A stretch of 64,000 nt of DNA from Lachnospiraceae bacterium (lineage in GTDB: Bacteria > Bacillota > Clostridia > Lachnospirales > Lachnospiraceae): NCBI GenBank assembly GCA_016294075.1, contig JAEDCQ010000002.1:355898-419897 (forward strand), read 5' to 3'. Shown piece by piece: positions 36,007 through 45,139 of the stretch. How positions within the stretch are numbered: the first letter of the stretch is position 1; each line of letters begins with the position of its first letter. The notes beneath the pieces are model-generated. The model was not told the origin of the DNA and searched no databases. It saw only the letters and a list, made by a program, of their open reading frames with translations. Made by a program: the position numbers and the translations under genes.

Positions 36007-36479
36007 TGAAAAACTACCTGCAGATAATGCAGGAAAGTCTGATGCAGAAGCTGGACATTCTTTCACAGATAGAGGAAAAGAGTAAAGAACAGGGAATTAT
36101 GGCTGCACGTGAGGATGTAACATTGGAAGAGATTGATGCCAATATGGATGAAAAATCGGCATTAATCGATAAACTCACACAGCTGGATGCCGGATTTGAG
36201 GCTTTGTTTGATAATATTCGTAAAGAGCTTCTTGATAATAAGGATGCATACAAAGAACAGATTCGCTGTATACAGGAGCTTGTTTCTGAGGTAATGGCAA
36301 AGAGCGCATCCATTGAAGCGTTGGAAGCGAGAAACAAGGCTGCGATTGAAGAGATATTCCGCAAGAGACGTAAAGAACTGCAGCATAGGAAGAATGTATC
36401 AAGCGCTGCAAACAGCTATTATAAAACGGCTAATAAGCTTTCTTATGTAAATCCGCAGTTTTTAGACCGAAAGAAATAG
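36003..36479 (+). CDS. FliT/FlgN-like flagellar chaperone
   Basis: 158 residues, almost wholly helical, with long coiled-coil stretches (QESLMQKLDILSQIEEKSKE and EEIFRKRRKELQHRK). Its place directly after fliD and fliS, overlapping fliS as ATGA, is where fliT lies in many genomes. The C-terminal YYKTANKLSYVNPQFLDRKK is basic. No firm family motif is visible, so FliT is inferred from size, structure and position. Confidence 0.7.
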   Translation: MMKNYLQIMQESLMQKLDILSQIEEKSKEQGIMAAREDVTLEEIDANMDEKSALIDKLTQLDAGFEALFDNIRKELLDNKDAYKEQIRCIQELVSEVMAKSASIEALEARNKAAIEEIFRKRRKELQHRKNVSSAANSYYKTANKLSYVNPQFLDRKK

Positions 36480-36506
36480 ATATGTATAAAAATTTATATT
36501 TTGCTC

Positions 36507-36533
36507 TAAAGTTTCAAAAAGTTCTTCCGATAT
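36507..36533 (+). promoter_or_regulatory. sigma-28 promoter for the first flagellin gene
   Basis: TAAA (36507-36510), 15-base spacer, TCCGATAT (36526-36533). The transcript leader is about 160 bases. Confidence 0.88.
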
Positions 36534-36540
36534 ATTAATC

Positions 36541-36692
36541 AAGAAGAACAAAATACTTCTTACAGTATATTAACCAACGTGCTCGCTTGAACAGGCAGGG
36601 CCCGCTTATTTATCCGGGTACGGAGGTTATTATAAACAACTTAATATTACTACACTGATGCGAAAGGATTCGCACAGAAAAATACAAGGAGG
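36541..36692 (+). promoter_or_regulatory. structured flagellin leader with CsrA-type sites
   Basis: Holds a hairpin AAGAAG/CTTCTT (36541-36561), a GGA in ACGGAGG (36622-36624), a hairpin TGCGAA-AGGA-TTCGCA (36659-36674) that places GGA in the loop, and the ribosome site ACAAGGAGG (36684-36692). A GGA-loop hairpin close upstream of a GGA-containing ribosome site is the arrangement by which CsrA represses flagellin in Bacillus. Confidence 0.72.
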
Positions 36693-36699
36693 TATCTTT

Positions 36700-37908
36700 A
36701 TGGTAGTACAGCACAATTTAACAGCAATGAACTCTAACAGAATGTTAGGCGTAACAACATCAGCACAGGCTAAGTCCACAGAGAAGTTATCTTCAGGTTA
36801 TAAGATTAATCGTGCAGCAGATGATGCAGCAGGATTATCTATTTCCGAAAAAATGCGTAAGCAGATCAGAGGTCTTACACAGGCATCTGCAAACGCACAG
36901 GACGGTATCTCAGCAGTTCAGACAGCAGAAGGTGCTTTGACAGAAGTACACGATATGCTTCAGAGAATGAACGAATTAGCAGTTAAGGCAGCTAACGGAA
37001 CAAACAGTGAAGACGATCGTAATTACATCCAGGATGAAATTGATCAGTTAGTAACAGAAATCGACCGTGTTGCTGAAACAACCAAGTTCAATGAGACATA
37101 CTTATTGAAGGGTGATGCTAATAAAACTAAGATTACAGACACGGTTTATAATAACTACGACATATCTTTGGTGGAAGCTGAGATGGCTGCAGGCGGAAAA
37201 ATCGATGTTACAACAACAGCTAATGCTGGTGAGATTAAGTTGTCTTTCACATCCGGTATTGTAGCCGGCGATAAGTGGAATGGTAAGACTGTTACATCCG
37301 GTTCTACAGCTAAAGAGGGACAAATTACTCTTACAGATGCAAGAACTGAAGAAGTAGCTGCCATGAATGAAGTACTTAATAAGTACTATGAAGAAATGGG
37401 AATTAAGACAAAAGCTAATTTTACTGCTAATACAAGCGCTACACCGGCAGCAGTTGATGCAACTCAGACACTTGGCTCTAAAGATTTTGTTTATGCTAAT
37501 TCTCAGTCTTTAAATCTTCATGTAGGTGCTGATTCAACATCCAACAACAAGATTAATATGAAGATTGACTTTATGGGTGCTAAGAGCCTTCACATCGATG
37601 GCCTTCAGGTGGCAGGCAAGACATCTGCTCCTGCAACAAGAGCAATTGACACGATTACGGAAGCAATCCAGAAGGTATCTACTCAGAGATCTGCACTTGG
37701 TGCTATCCAGAACAGATTAGAGCATACGATTAACAACCTGGATAACGTTGTTGAAAATACAACAAGTGCTGAATCTGCTATCCGTGATACAGATATGGCA
37801 ACAGAGATGGTTAAGTACTCTAACAACAATATCCTTGCTCAGGCAGGACAGAGTATGTTAGCACAGGCTAACCAGACAAACCAGGGTGTATTAGCTCTCA
37901 TCGGTTAA
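36700..37908 (+). CDS. fliC: flagellin (first copy)
   Basis: 402 residues, filament subunit. N-terminal D0/D1: VVQHNLTAMNSNRMLG, LSSGYKINRAADDAAGLSIS and QDGISAVQTAEGAL; C-terminal: RLEHTINNLDNVVENTTSAE and NILAQAGQSMLAQANQ. The central region (about 155-310) is variable, Thr/Ser-rich and surface exposed. The frame also opens at 36658 inside the leader hairpin, but AAGGAGG and family alignment fix the start at 36700. Its centre differs from the second copy by point changes only. Confidence 0.97.
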   Translation: MVVQHNLTAMNSNRMLGVTTSAQAKSTEKLSSGYKINRAADDAAGLSISEKMRKQIRGLTQASANAQDGISAVQTAEGALTEVHDMLQRMNELAVKAANGTNSEDDRNYIQDEIDQLVTEIDRVAETTKFNETYLLKGDANKTKITDTVYNNYDISLVEAEMAAGGKIDVTTTANAGEIKLSFTSGIVAGDKWNGKTVTSGSTAKEGQITLTDARTEEVAAMNEVLNKYYEEMGIKTKANFTANTSATPAAVDATQTLGSKDFVYANSQSLNLHVGADSTSNNKINMKIDFMGAKSLHIDGLQVAGKTSAPATRAIDTITEAIQKVSTQRSALGAIQNRLEHTINNLDNVVENTTSAESAIRDTDMATEMVKYSNNNILAQAGQSMLAQANQTNQGVLALIG

Positions 37909-37939
37909 TTAGAGTTCAGACACTAACCATAGAATTAAA

Positions 37940-37965
37940 GGCAGGTAAGATACCTGCCTTTTTTT
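37940..37965 (+). terminator. terminator of the first flagellin gene
   Basis: GGCAGGTA, loop AGA, TACCTGCC, then T7. Strong intrinsic terminator. Confidence 0.93.
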
Positions 37966-38024
37966 CTGCTTAAAATCTTTAAAAATATATTTTGAAATTT
38001 TTTAAAAAAAATATTAAAAAGGAC

Positions 38025-38051
38025 TAAAGTAAAAAAAATATTCTCCGATAT
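38025..38051 (+). promoter_or_regulatory. sigma-28 promoter for the second flagellin gene
   Basis: TAAA (38025-38028), 15-base spacer, TCCGATAT (38044-38051). The -10 element is the same as at the first copy, but the spacer is A-rich and the leader only about 80 bases. Confidence 0.88.
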
Positions 38052-38101
38052 ATAAAGTGAAAGTAATCATGAAACGGTGATTATAAATAAAGAGATAAAT
38101 G

Positions 38102-38131
38102 ATACAGGAAGTATTTTCTTATTCAAGGAGG
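38102..38131 (+). promoter_or_regulatory. possible CsrA sites in the second flagellin leader
   Basis: ATAC-AGGAA-GTAT (38102-38114) can form a short hairpin with GGA in the loop, followed by the ribosome site AAGGAGG (38125-38131). The stem is only 4-5 pairs, weaker than in the first leader. Confidence 0.45.
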
Positions 38132-38138
38132 AACGATT

Positions 38139-39347
38139 ATGGTAGTACAGCACAATCTTACAGCAATGAACTCTAACAGAATGTTAGGCGTAACAACATC
38201 AGCACAGGCTAAGTCCACAGAGAAGTTATCTTCCGGTTATAAGATTAACCGAGCAGCAGATGATGCAGCAGGATTATCTATTTCCGAAAAGATGCGTAAA
38301 CAGATCAGAGGTCTTACACAGGCTTCTTCCAATGCACAGGACGGTATCTCAGCAGTTCAGACAGCAGAAGGTGCTTTAACAGAAGTACACGATATGCTCC
38401 AGAGAATGAACGAATTAGCAGTTAAGGCAGCTAACGGAACAAATAGTGAAGATGACCGTAATTACATTCAGGATGAAATTGCACAGCTGGTAACAGAAAT
38501 CGACCGTGTTGCTGAAACAACCAAATTCAATGAGACATACTTACTTAAGGGTGATGCTAATAAGACTAAGGTTACAGACACAGTATATAACAACTATGAC
38601 TTATCTTTAGTAGAAGCTGAGATGGCTGCAGGCGGAAAGATTGACGTTACAACAACAGCTAATGCTGGTGAAATTAAGTTATCTTTCACATCCGGTATTG
38701 TAGCCGGTGATAAGTGGAATGGTAAGACTGTTACATCCGGTGGCACAGCTAAAGAAGGTGAAATCACTCTTGCATGTGCAAGAGAAGCAGAAGTTGCTGC
38801 CATGAATGAGGTACTTAACAAATATGCCAAAGAAATGGGTATTGATACTGCAGTCACCTTTACTGCAAGTACAGCAGCTACACCGGCAGCAGTTGATGCA
38901 ACTCAGACACTTGGCTCTAAAGATTTTGTATATCCGGCAGCACAGAGTTTAAATCTTCATGTAGGTGCAGATCCATCTTCTAACAATAAGATTAATATGA
39001 AGATTGAATCTATGGATGCAAGCAGTTTACATATCAAAGATTTACAGGTGGCAGGCAAGACTTCTGCTCCTGCAACAAGAGCAATCGATACTATCGCAGA
39101 AGCAATCCAGAAGGTATCTACTCAGAGGTCTGCACTCGGTGCTATCCAGAACAGATTAGAGCATACGATTGCTAACTTAGATAACGTTGTTGAAAATACA
39201 ACAAGCGCTGAATCTGCTATCCGTGATACAGATATGGCAACGGAAATGGTTAGATATTCTAACAATAATATCCTTGCTCAGGCAGGACAGAGTATGTTAG
39301 CACAGGCTAATCAGGCTAATCAGGGAGTGCTTTCACTTCTTCAGTAA
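38139..39347 (+). CDS. fliC: flagellin (second copy)
   Basis: 402 residues, same length as the first copy. Residues 1 to about 200 are almost identical; changes cluster in the surface region at about 205-310 and at the tail (GVLSLLQ instead of GVLALIG). It carries a cysteine at residue 213 (TLACAREAE), unusual in a surface-exposed flagellin. It has its own promoter and terminator, so the two copies are independent units. Confidence 0.97.
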   Translation: MVVQHNLTAMNSNRMLGVTTSAQAKSTEKLSSGYKINRAADDAAGLSISEKMRKQIRGLTQASSNAQDGISAVQTAEGALTEVHDMLQRMNELAVKAANGTNSEDDRNYIQDEIAQLVTEIDRVAETTKFNETYLLKGDANKTKVTDTVYNNYDLSLVEAEMAAGGKIDVTTTANAGEIKLSFTSGIVAGDKWNGKTVTSGGTAKEGEITLACAREAEVAAMNEVLNKYAKEMGIDTAVTFTASTAATPAAVDATQTLGSKDFVYPAAQSLNLHVGADPSSNNKINMKIESMDASSLHIKDLQVAGKTSAPATRAIDTIAEAIQKVSTQRSALGAIQNRLEHTIANLDNVVENTTSAESAIRDTDMATEMVRYSNNNILAQAGQSMLAQANQANQGVLSLLQ

Positions 39348-39375
39348 TCAGCAAAATAAAATATTGAATAGCGAG

Positions 39376-39401
39376 AAGGGACGAGAAATCGTCCCTTTTT
39401 T
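39376..39401 (+). terminator. terminator of the second flagellin gene
   Basis: AAGGGACGA, loop GAAA, TCGTCCCTT, then T tract. Only 17 bases separate it from the start of the glycan island. Confidence 0.88.
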
Positions 39402-39418
39402 CATAAAAGGATATAGAA

Positions 39419-40912
39419 ATGAAATTAACAATTACCTTAATGGTCTCAAATAGTATTGATACAATTGAAAAATGTATGGAATCACTGAAACCCATTCTGG
39501 AACAGGTGGAAAGTGAATTAATCGTGGTAGATACCGGCGGGACAGATGGTTCCATTGATATTGCGAGAAAATATGCAACGGAAGTGGTGCCTTTTAAGTG
39601 GTGCAATGATTTTGCGGCAGCAAGAAATGCAGGGGTTTTTAAGGCTTCCGGTGAGTGGCTTATGTATCTGGATGATGATGAATGGTTTGAGGATGTTACA
39701 GAAATCATAGAGTTCTTTCAGACGGGAGAGTATAAAAATTATGAGGTAGCATCCTATATTGTGCGTAATTATTCTGATTTTGAAGGAAAAAAATGGGTAG
39801 AAAGCCGGAGAAACGGTCTGGTACATTTTTCGCCCAAAGTTTTTTTTTACAGACCTATTCATGAGGTACTTCATCACACATCCGAACCGGAAAAAATAAT
39901 GAAATGCTATGTGCATCATTATGGCTATGTGTACAAGACCAGGGAAGAAGAATTAAAACACTCGGAGCGAAATTTATCTATTATCAAAGAAGAAATAAAA
40001 AAATTTCCAAACGACCATCATTATATCATGCAGATAGCACAGGAATATCGTGCTCTGGATGATTTTGAGACAATGAAGAACTACTGTATTAACGGAGTAA
40101 AAAGACTACCTGTAGAAACTGACTACCAGAAACGTATTGTTGGATGGCTGGCAGCGAATGTAATTCATGCGGAAATATCCATGAAGGATTATTCTTCTGC
40201 CTACGCACATGCTAAGAAGTATGTAGAATTTGACTGGCTCAATCCATTAGCTCGTGCGATGATAGCATATAAAGGCTTGTTATTGGCAAAAGAAAGAGCA
40301 GAAACAGTTAATATGCTGGAGCTGTTTGCTATCATGCATCAATCGCTAATGTATTATAAAGAACATCCGGAAGCATTTTATGCGGATGATGTTCTGGGCT
40401 TGGGTGAGGTAAACAAGCCGGATATATTATTGGGCGGATATTTTTTTGTGATACCTATCTTAATTTCAGAAAAACGTTATAAAGAGGCTGAAAAATATGT
40501 TGATTATATGATACAATTTATAGAAGACTATTTAGCCGAGAAACGAAAAGATGGGATGAGCGAAACGGAAATTTCATCTTTTATTCAGAAAACACCGGAA
40601 ATTAATTTTGGTGTAAAACTTAGGGATGTCTTTAGGAATGAAATGTCGGAAATAGACCGGGCAAGAGAGTTAAAGGAGTTAGCAATTCTTGTGCCGGATA
40701 TGGCAGAATATTGTAAATACTTGATTCAAGGCGCGCCTAAAGAAGAAATAAATCCGGAATTTTACGAATTGGCAAAACAAGTGAAAACCATGATTTATCA
40801 GTTTATTGAAAAAGGTGATACCGGTTCTGCAATTCAGACGCTGAATCAGTTAGAGAAGCTGGTGCCGAATGATCCGGAACTGGAAGAGATAAGGAAGCTT
40901 CTTGATAGATAA
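39419..40912 (+). CDS. GT2 glycosyltransferase with helical repeat C-terminus
   Basis: 497 residues. N-terminal GT-A domain: ITLMVSNSIDTIEKCMESL, VVDTGGTDGSIDIARKYA and YLDDDEWFED (metal-binding DDD). The acceptor loop FYRPIHEVLHH resembles SunS-type protein glycosyltransferases. From about 190 onwards the protein is a string of helical pairs, TPR-like. AAAAGGA precedes the ATG; no promoter is visible after the flagellin terminator. First gene of the island, so flagellin is a reasonable acceptor, by inference. Confidence 0.8.
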   Translation: MKLTITLMVSNSIDTIEKCMESLKPILEQVESELIVVDTGGTDGSIDIARKYATEVVPFKWCNDFAAARNAGVFKASGEWLMYLDDDEWFEDVTEIIEFFQTGEYKNYEVASYIVRNYSDFEGKKWVESRRNGLVHFSPKVFFYRPIHEVLHHTSEPEKIMKCYVHHYGYVYKTREEELKHSERNLSIIKEEIKKFPNDHHYIMQIAQEYRALDDFETMKNYCINGVKRLPVETDYQKRIVGWLAANVIHAEISMKDYSSAYAHAKKYVEFDWLNPLARAMIAYKGLLLAKERAETVNMLELFAIMHQSLMYYKEHPEAFYADDVLGLGEVNKPDILLGGYFFVIPILISEKRYKEAEKYVDYMIQFIEDYLAEKRKDGMSETEISSFIQKTPEINFGVKLRDVFRNEMSEIDRARELKELAILVPDMAEYCKYLIQGAPKEEINPEFYELAKQVKTMIYQFIEKGDTGSAIQTLNQLEKLVPNDPELEEIRKLLDR

Positions 40913-40943
40913 AAGCATAATTAACAAAATTGGAGAGTTATTA

Positions 40944-43388
40944 ATGAGAAAAGCTCAAAAGGAACAGGCGGAGGGCTTTATCAAACTGCTTGAACAGGCC
41001 CATGAAGAGATAAAAGTCAATATTGAAAAAGGAAATCTGCAGCCGGTTCTTGTTACTCTGGCAGACTGTCAGGACGGAGCAATTGCCATGGGGAATTTGA
41101 TTGAAGCTTCCGAAGGAGAAGGATTTGTAACCATTTCTTATTTAGAAAAGTATTGTGAAGCAGTTTTTCAGATTCATGAAAGCATTTTAGCCGGTGATTC
41201 CGTTGACGCGAATAAAATAGTAAAGAAACTGAAAAAAGGTTTGATACAGATTGAAAACAGTGTACGCAATGATATAAAAGTGCGGAAAGAAGTTGTGTTT
41301 TTTCCCTATAAAGCCTCCATGTGGGATTCGTTGGAAAGCGTATATCTTGCTGCAAAGGAAGATCCTGATTGTGATGCCTATTGTGTGCCGATTCCGTACT
41401 TTGACAGAAATGCAGACGGCAGTCTGGGTCAGATGCATTATGAGGGTAATGAATATCCGGAAAATATAGAAGTGATTGATTGGAGAAGCTACAAGCTTGA
41501 AGAAAGAAGACCGAATGTTATTTATATTCATAATCCATACGATGCCTGTAATCGTGTAACATGTGTTCATCCTATTTTTTTTAGTTCCAATTTGAAAAAA
41601 TATACTGAAAAGCTTGTGTATATCCCATACTTCGTCTTACAGGAAGTAGAGCCGGATGACCAAAATACGATAGATAAAATGAAACTTTTTTGTTTTCTTC
41701 CGGGAGTAATCAATGCGGATAAGGTAATTGTACAGTCAGAAAAAATGCGTCAAATCTATATCAATGAGTATGAAAAAGCCGCACGTGCAAACGGGATAGA
41801 TACGGACAGAAAACAATTGGAGGAAAAGTTTCTCGGAACCGGTTCCCCTAAGTTTGATAAGGTGCTTAACACAAGAAAAGAAGATCTAGAGATACCTAAA
41901 GAATGGCTTAAAATCATTCAAAAGCCGGATGGGAGCTTTAAAAAGATTATTTTTTACAATACAAGCATTTCAGCGCTTTTACGTCATGAGGAGCAGATGC
42001 TTGTAAAAATGAAAAGTGTATTTAAAATCTTTAAGGAAAATCAAGCTGAGGTGGCATTGCTTTGGCGCCCGCATCCGTTGATTCCTACTACAATTAAGTC
42101 AATGCGTCCGCAGTTGTGGGAAGAATACAGAAGAATTGTTGAGGAATATAAGGCAGAAGGCTGGGGAATTTATGATGATACTGCGGATATGGATAGGGCA
42201 GTAGTGCTGAGTGATGCGTATTTTGGTGATGTAAGTAGTATTGTGCCGTTGTATCAGAAGACAGGGAAACCGGTGATGATACAGGACTGTGAATGGATTT
42301 TAAATAATAAGAACCAATGGTCTCAACTTTCGCTTGACGGGGGAACTGCTTTTGAAAATATGATATGGTGCACTAGGACAATTGATAGTGCAGTCTATAC
42401 CATTGATATGAACACGGCAGAAGTGAACTATGTAGAAAATCTTGCAAAGAATGAAATGGAAAGAAGAGCTTATTTTGGTGTTGTTGAAAATGAAAAGAAA
42501 CTTTATTTTATGCCGGGGATGTCCAACTTTTTTGCAGAATATAATCCACACACAAAGGCAAAAAGACTGTATCCTTATAAAGTAAAAACAGACAAACCCA
42601 ATGGGCTGTATGGTTCATTAGTAAAACATAAACAAGTGATATATATGTTCCCTGTAAGAGAAAAATGCATATGTAAATTTAATATGACGACAGGAGAGCA
42701 TTACTTTATCAAATTACCTGAAGTGCCGTCAGAAGATAAGGAAAAATTCTATAAAGGGGGCTATTTTACAAGACGAAATGTGATTTATAAGAACATGGTA
42801 ATTATACCATGCGCGTTTGATAATAAAATCTTATTATTCAATTTAGAATCTGAAGAGTGTAAATGGATGCAGGTCGGTAGTACTACAAAAGGATTCAGAG
42901 ATATAGCAGTACAAGGTGATGAAGTATATCTGTTAAGCAGGGATATGGAGATATATAAAAGTAATAGAGAATTGAGCGGAAAAATAGAAAAAGTAATGAA
43001 CTTAGAAGAAAAATACATTTTTTTAGTTCCGACTGATAAAAAAGTTATTTTAATTCCGGCTCATGCTGGAAAGATAGCTGTAATGGACAAAAAGGGAAAT
43101 TCTCTAACATATCTGGAATATCCAAAAGAATTTAATTTTGAAATGGCATTAATAAATAGGGGGGTAAATAACTATACAGATATTATTAAGCATGAAAATA
43201 TGCTTTACTTAGTCCCTAAAGCAAGTAACATGTTGCTCTGTATAGATGGTAATTCGGGAGATATTCAATATAAAGAATGGATGCTAACGCAGAATACTTA
43301 CAATCATATCAAAGATTTTACATTGTTGGGAGAGAGAATAGTAAATGAAGCAGAAGTGCCATTAGTTTTTTTTATAAAATGGATATAG
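40944..43388 (+). CDS. CDP-glycerol glycerophosphotransferase-like protein with extra C-terminal domain
   Basis: 814 residues. After a helical N-terminus (1-110), residues about 110-460 look like the CDP-glycerol/ribitol phosphotransferase fold used in teichoic-acid synthesis: FYNTSISALLRHEEQ, LLWRPHPLIP and SDAYFGDVSSIVPLYQ. The C-terminal 350 residues carry repeated beta-strand blades (LYFMPGMSNFFAEYN, VIYMFPVREK, MVIIPCAFDNKILLFN, EVYLLSRDME), suggesting a beta-propeller. The ATG at 40944 has GGAG 8 bases upstream; an upstream TTG at 40902 overlaps the previous gene. Confidence 0.72.
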   Translation: MRKAQKEQAEGFIKLLEQAHEEIKVNIEKGNLQPVLVTLADCQDGAIAMGNLIEASEGEGFVTISYLEKYCEAVFQIHESILAGDSVDANKIVKKLKKGLIQIENSVRNDIKVRKEVVFFPYKASMWDSLESVYLAAKEDPDCDAYCVPIPYFDRNADGSLGQMHYEGNEYPENIEVIDWRSYKLEERRPNVIYIHNPYDACNRVTCVHPIFFSSNLKKYTEKLVYIPYFVLQEVEPDDQNTIDKMKLFCFLPGVINADKVIVQSEKMRQIYINEYEKAARANGIDTDRKQLEEKFLGTGSPKFDKVLNTRKEDLEIPKEWLKIIQKPDGSFKKIIFYNTSISALLRHEEQMLVKMKSVFKIFKENQAEVALLWRPHPLIPTTIKSMRPQLWEEYRRIVEEYKAEGWGIYDDTADMDRAVVLSDAYFGDVSSIVPLYQKTGKPVMIQDCEWILNNKNQWSQLSLDGGTAFENMIWCTRTIDSAVYTIDMNTAEVNYVENLAKNEMERRAYFGVVENEKKLYFMPGMSNFFAEYNPHTKAKRLYPYKVKTDKPNGLYGSLVKHKQVIYMFPVREKCICKFNMTTGEHYFIKLPEVPSEDKEKFYKGGYFTRRNVIYKNMVIIPCAFDNKILLFNLESEECKWMQVGSTTKGFRDIAVQGDEVYLLSRDMEIYKSNRELSGKIEKVMNLEEKYIFLVPTDKKVILIPAHAGKIAVMDKKGNSLTYLEYPKEFNFEMALINRGVNNYTDIIKHENMLYLVPKASNMLLCIDGNSGDIQYKEWMLTQNTYNHIKDFTLLGERIVNEAEVPLVFFIKWI

Positions 43389-43417
43389 AAAATGTCTAAA
43401 GAGATTAGGAAAAAGGT

Positions 43418-45139
43418 ATGTGCGGAATATTAGGTAGTACCTATCAAAAGGGGAATTTTACGAAAAGTATTGAGACAATAAAATATAGAGGTCCAGATGG
43501 AGAAAGAATAGAAGAATTACCTGATTTTACGATGGCTTTTGTAAGATTATCGATTCGTGATTTATCAGATAAGGCAATGCAACCCATGGCATCTGAGGAT
43601 AAAAAAGTATGGCTAACTTATAATGGAGAAATCTATGGGTGTGAGATGCTAAAAGAGACACTCATCAAGAAGGGCTATTTTTTTCACACATCAAGCGATA
43701 CAGAAATAATCCTTAATGCATATTTAGAATATGGGGAAGATTTTGTTGAACATATAGATGGAATGTTTGTAATTGCAATTTACGATGTACATATTAATAA
43801 GATTTTTTTATATCGGGACAGAATCGGAATAAAGCCATTGTTTTTTTTCTGGGATGGTATAGATTTTACTTATGCTTCGGAAATGAAAGCAATCCTGGAA
43901 CTTCATTCCAATCGCAGATTTGAAAGAGATAATTCCGCTATTTACGATTATTTTACATACAGATATATTCCGGAACCTAAAACTCTTTACAGAAATATTT
44001 ATAAGTTGGAGCCGGCACATAAACTGGTATATGACTTAAAAAGGCATGAATTATTTAAACGGAAATACTGGAAACTTCGAGTTAACTGTTCACAGAATCA
44101 AAAACGGGATCAAAAGAATCTATGTGAAGAGGTTAGAAGATTAATCGGGAAATCGGTGAATGAGCAACTGGTAGCAGATGTACCGGTTGGAACATTCCTA
44201 AGCGGAGGAATAGATTCCAGTATTGTTTCGGTTGAAATATACCGGAGAACCCATAAGGTACAAGCATTCAGCATGGGATTTCAAATCAGAGGGGGAAAGG
44301 AACGTTCTTATGACGAAACAGAATATGCAAGACTTTTGTCGGATCAGTATCACTTCCCTATAGTATATGGGCGATTTGAGCGTGCGCAGTTGCAGAGGAT
44401 GAAACGTATGATTAGAGTATGGTTCGATGAACCGTTTGCTGACACATCATGCTATCCGACTTATGAAATATCCAAAATTGCGAAAGAACATCGTGTTTCG
44501 GTTATTTTAACAGGTGATGGAGGGGATGAAGTCTTTGGTGGTTACAGCAGATATCAGGTATATCAAGAAAAAGTTGGAAATCGTCCTTCGTGGTCTGTAT
44601 TATGTGATTTATATACGAAAATATTGCGGGATATTCTGCCCAAAGAAGAATGGGAAGAAGAATTTTTGGATGCGGTTTCTCTTTTTGCAAGGGAAGCCTA
44701 TGCTTATACGAGAACAGAAAAAAAGGAATACATAAAGAAATTGGGAATCGGATCGGATTATGATGATTTTTGGTATTTCAGAAAATTTTATCATCAGGAT
44801 TTGCCGCCGATAACACGGGCACAATACATTGATTTTAAAACGTATTTACCTGCGGATATCCTTACAAAAGTGGACAGAGTATCTATGCAGAATTCAATTG
44901 AAACAAGAGTACCGTTACTTTCCAAAGAATTGGTGGAATTTTCTTTTGCATTATCACAAGAGGAAAGATGTAAAAATGGCGAATTAAAAGGGATTTTGAA
45001 AAAAGCATATTGTGATACGATACCAGATAAAATCCTGAATAAGGAAAAAAAAGGATTTAGTTTTCCAGGATCATATTGGAACAGTGGAAAGCAAGATAGA
45101 TTTATATTGTGGGAAGAGAATTGGAGAAATAAATCGTGA
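43418..45139 (+). CDS. asnB: asparagine synthase-like glutamine amidotransferase
   Basis: 573 residues. Class II glutaminase domain starting MCGILG with catalytic Cys2, and RGPDG, YNGEIYG and DRIGIKPLFF; then the ATP-binding synthetase domain with the PP-loop LSGGIDSSIV at about 262. AsnB homologues in glycan clusters often amidate sugar acids rather than make asparagine; this role here is inferred. The end overlaps the next gene by 4 bases (GTGA). Confidence 0.85.
   Translation: MCGILGSTYQKGNFTKSIETIKYRGPDGERIEELPDFTMAFVRLSIRDLSDKAMQPMASEDKKVWLTYNGEIYGCEMLKETLIKKGYFFHTSSDTEIILNAYLEYGEDFVEHIDGMFVIAIYDVHINKIFLYRDRIGIKPLFFFWDGIDFTYASEMKAILELHSNRRFERDNSAIYDYFTYRYIPEPKTLYRNIYKLEPAHKLVYDLKRHELFKRKYWKLRVNCSQNQKRDQKNLCEEVRRLIGKSVNEQLVADVPVGTFLSGGIDSSIVSVEIYRRTHKVQAFSMGFQIRGGKERSYDETEYARLLSDQYHFPIVYGRFERAQLQRMKRMIRVWFDEPFADTSCYPTYEISKIAKEHRVSVILTGDGGDEVFGGYSRYQVYQEKVGNRPSWSVLCDLYTKILRDILPKEEWEEEFLDAVSLFAREAYAYTRTEKKEYIKKLGIGSDYDDFWYFRKFYHQDLPPITRAQYIDFKTYLPADILTKVDRVSMQNSIETRVPLLSKELVEFSFALSQEERCKNGELKGILKKAYCDTIPDKILNKEKKGFSFPGSYWNSGKQDRFILWEENWRNKS

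Noticed and set aside
36658..36699. In-frame ATG 14 codons upstream of the first flagellin
   Set aside because: It is part of the leader hairpin; flagellins start at MVVQHNL and AAGGAGG lies before 36700.
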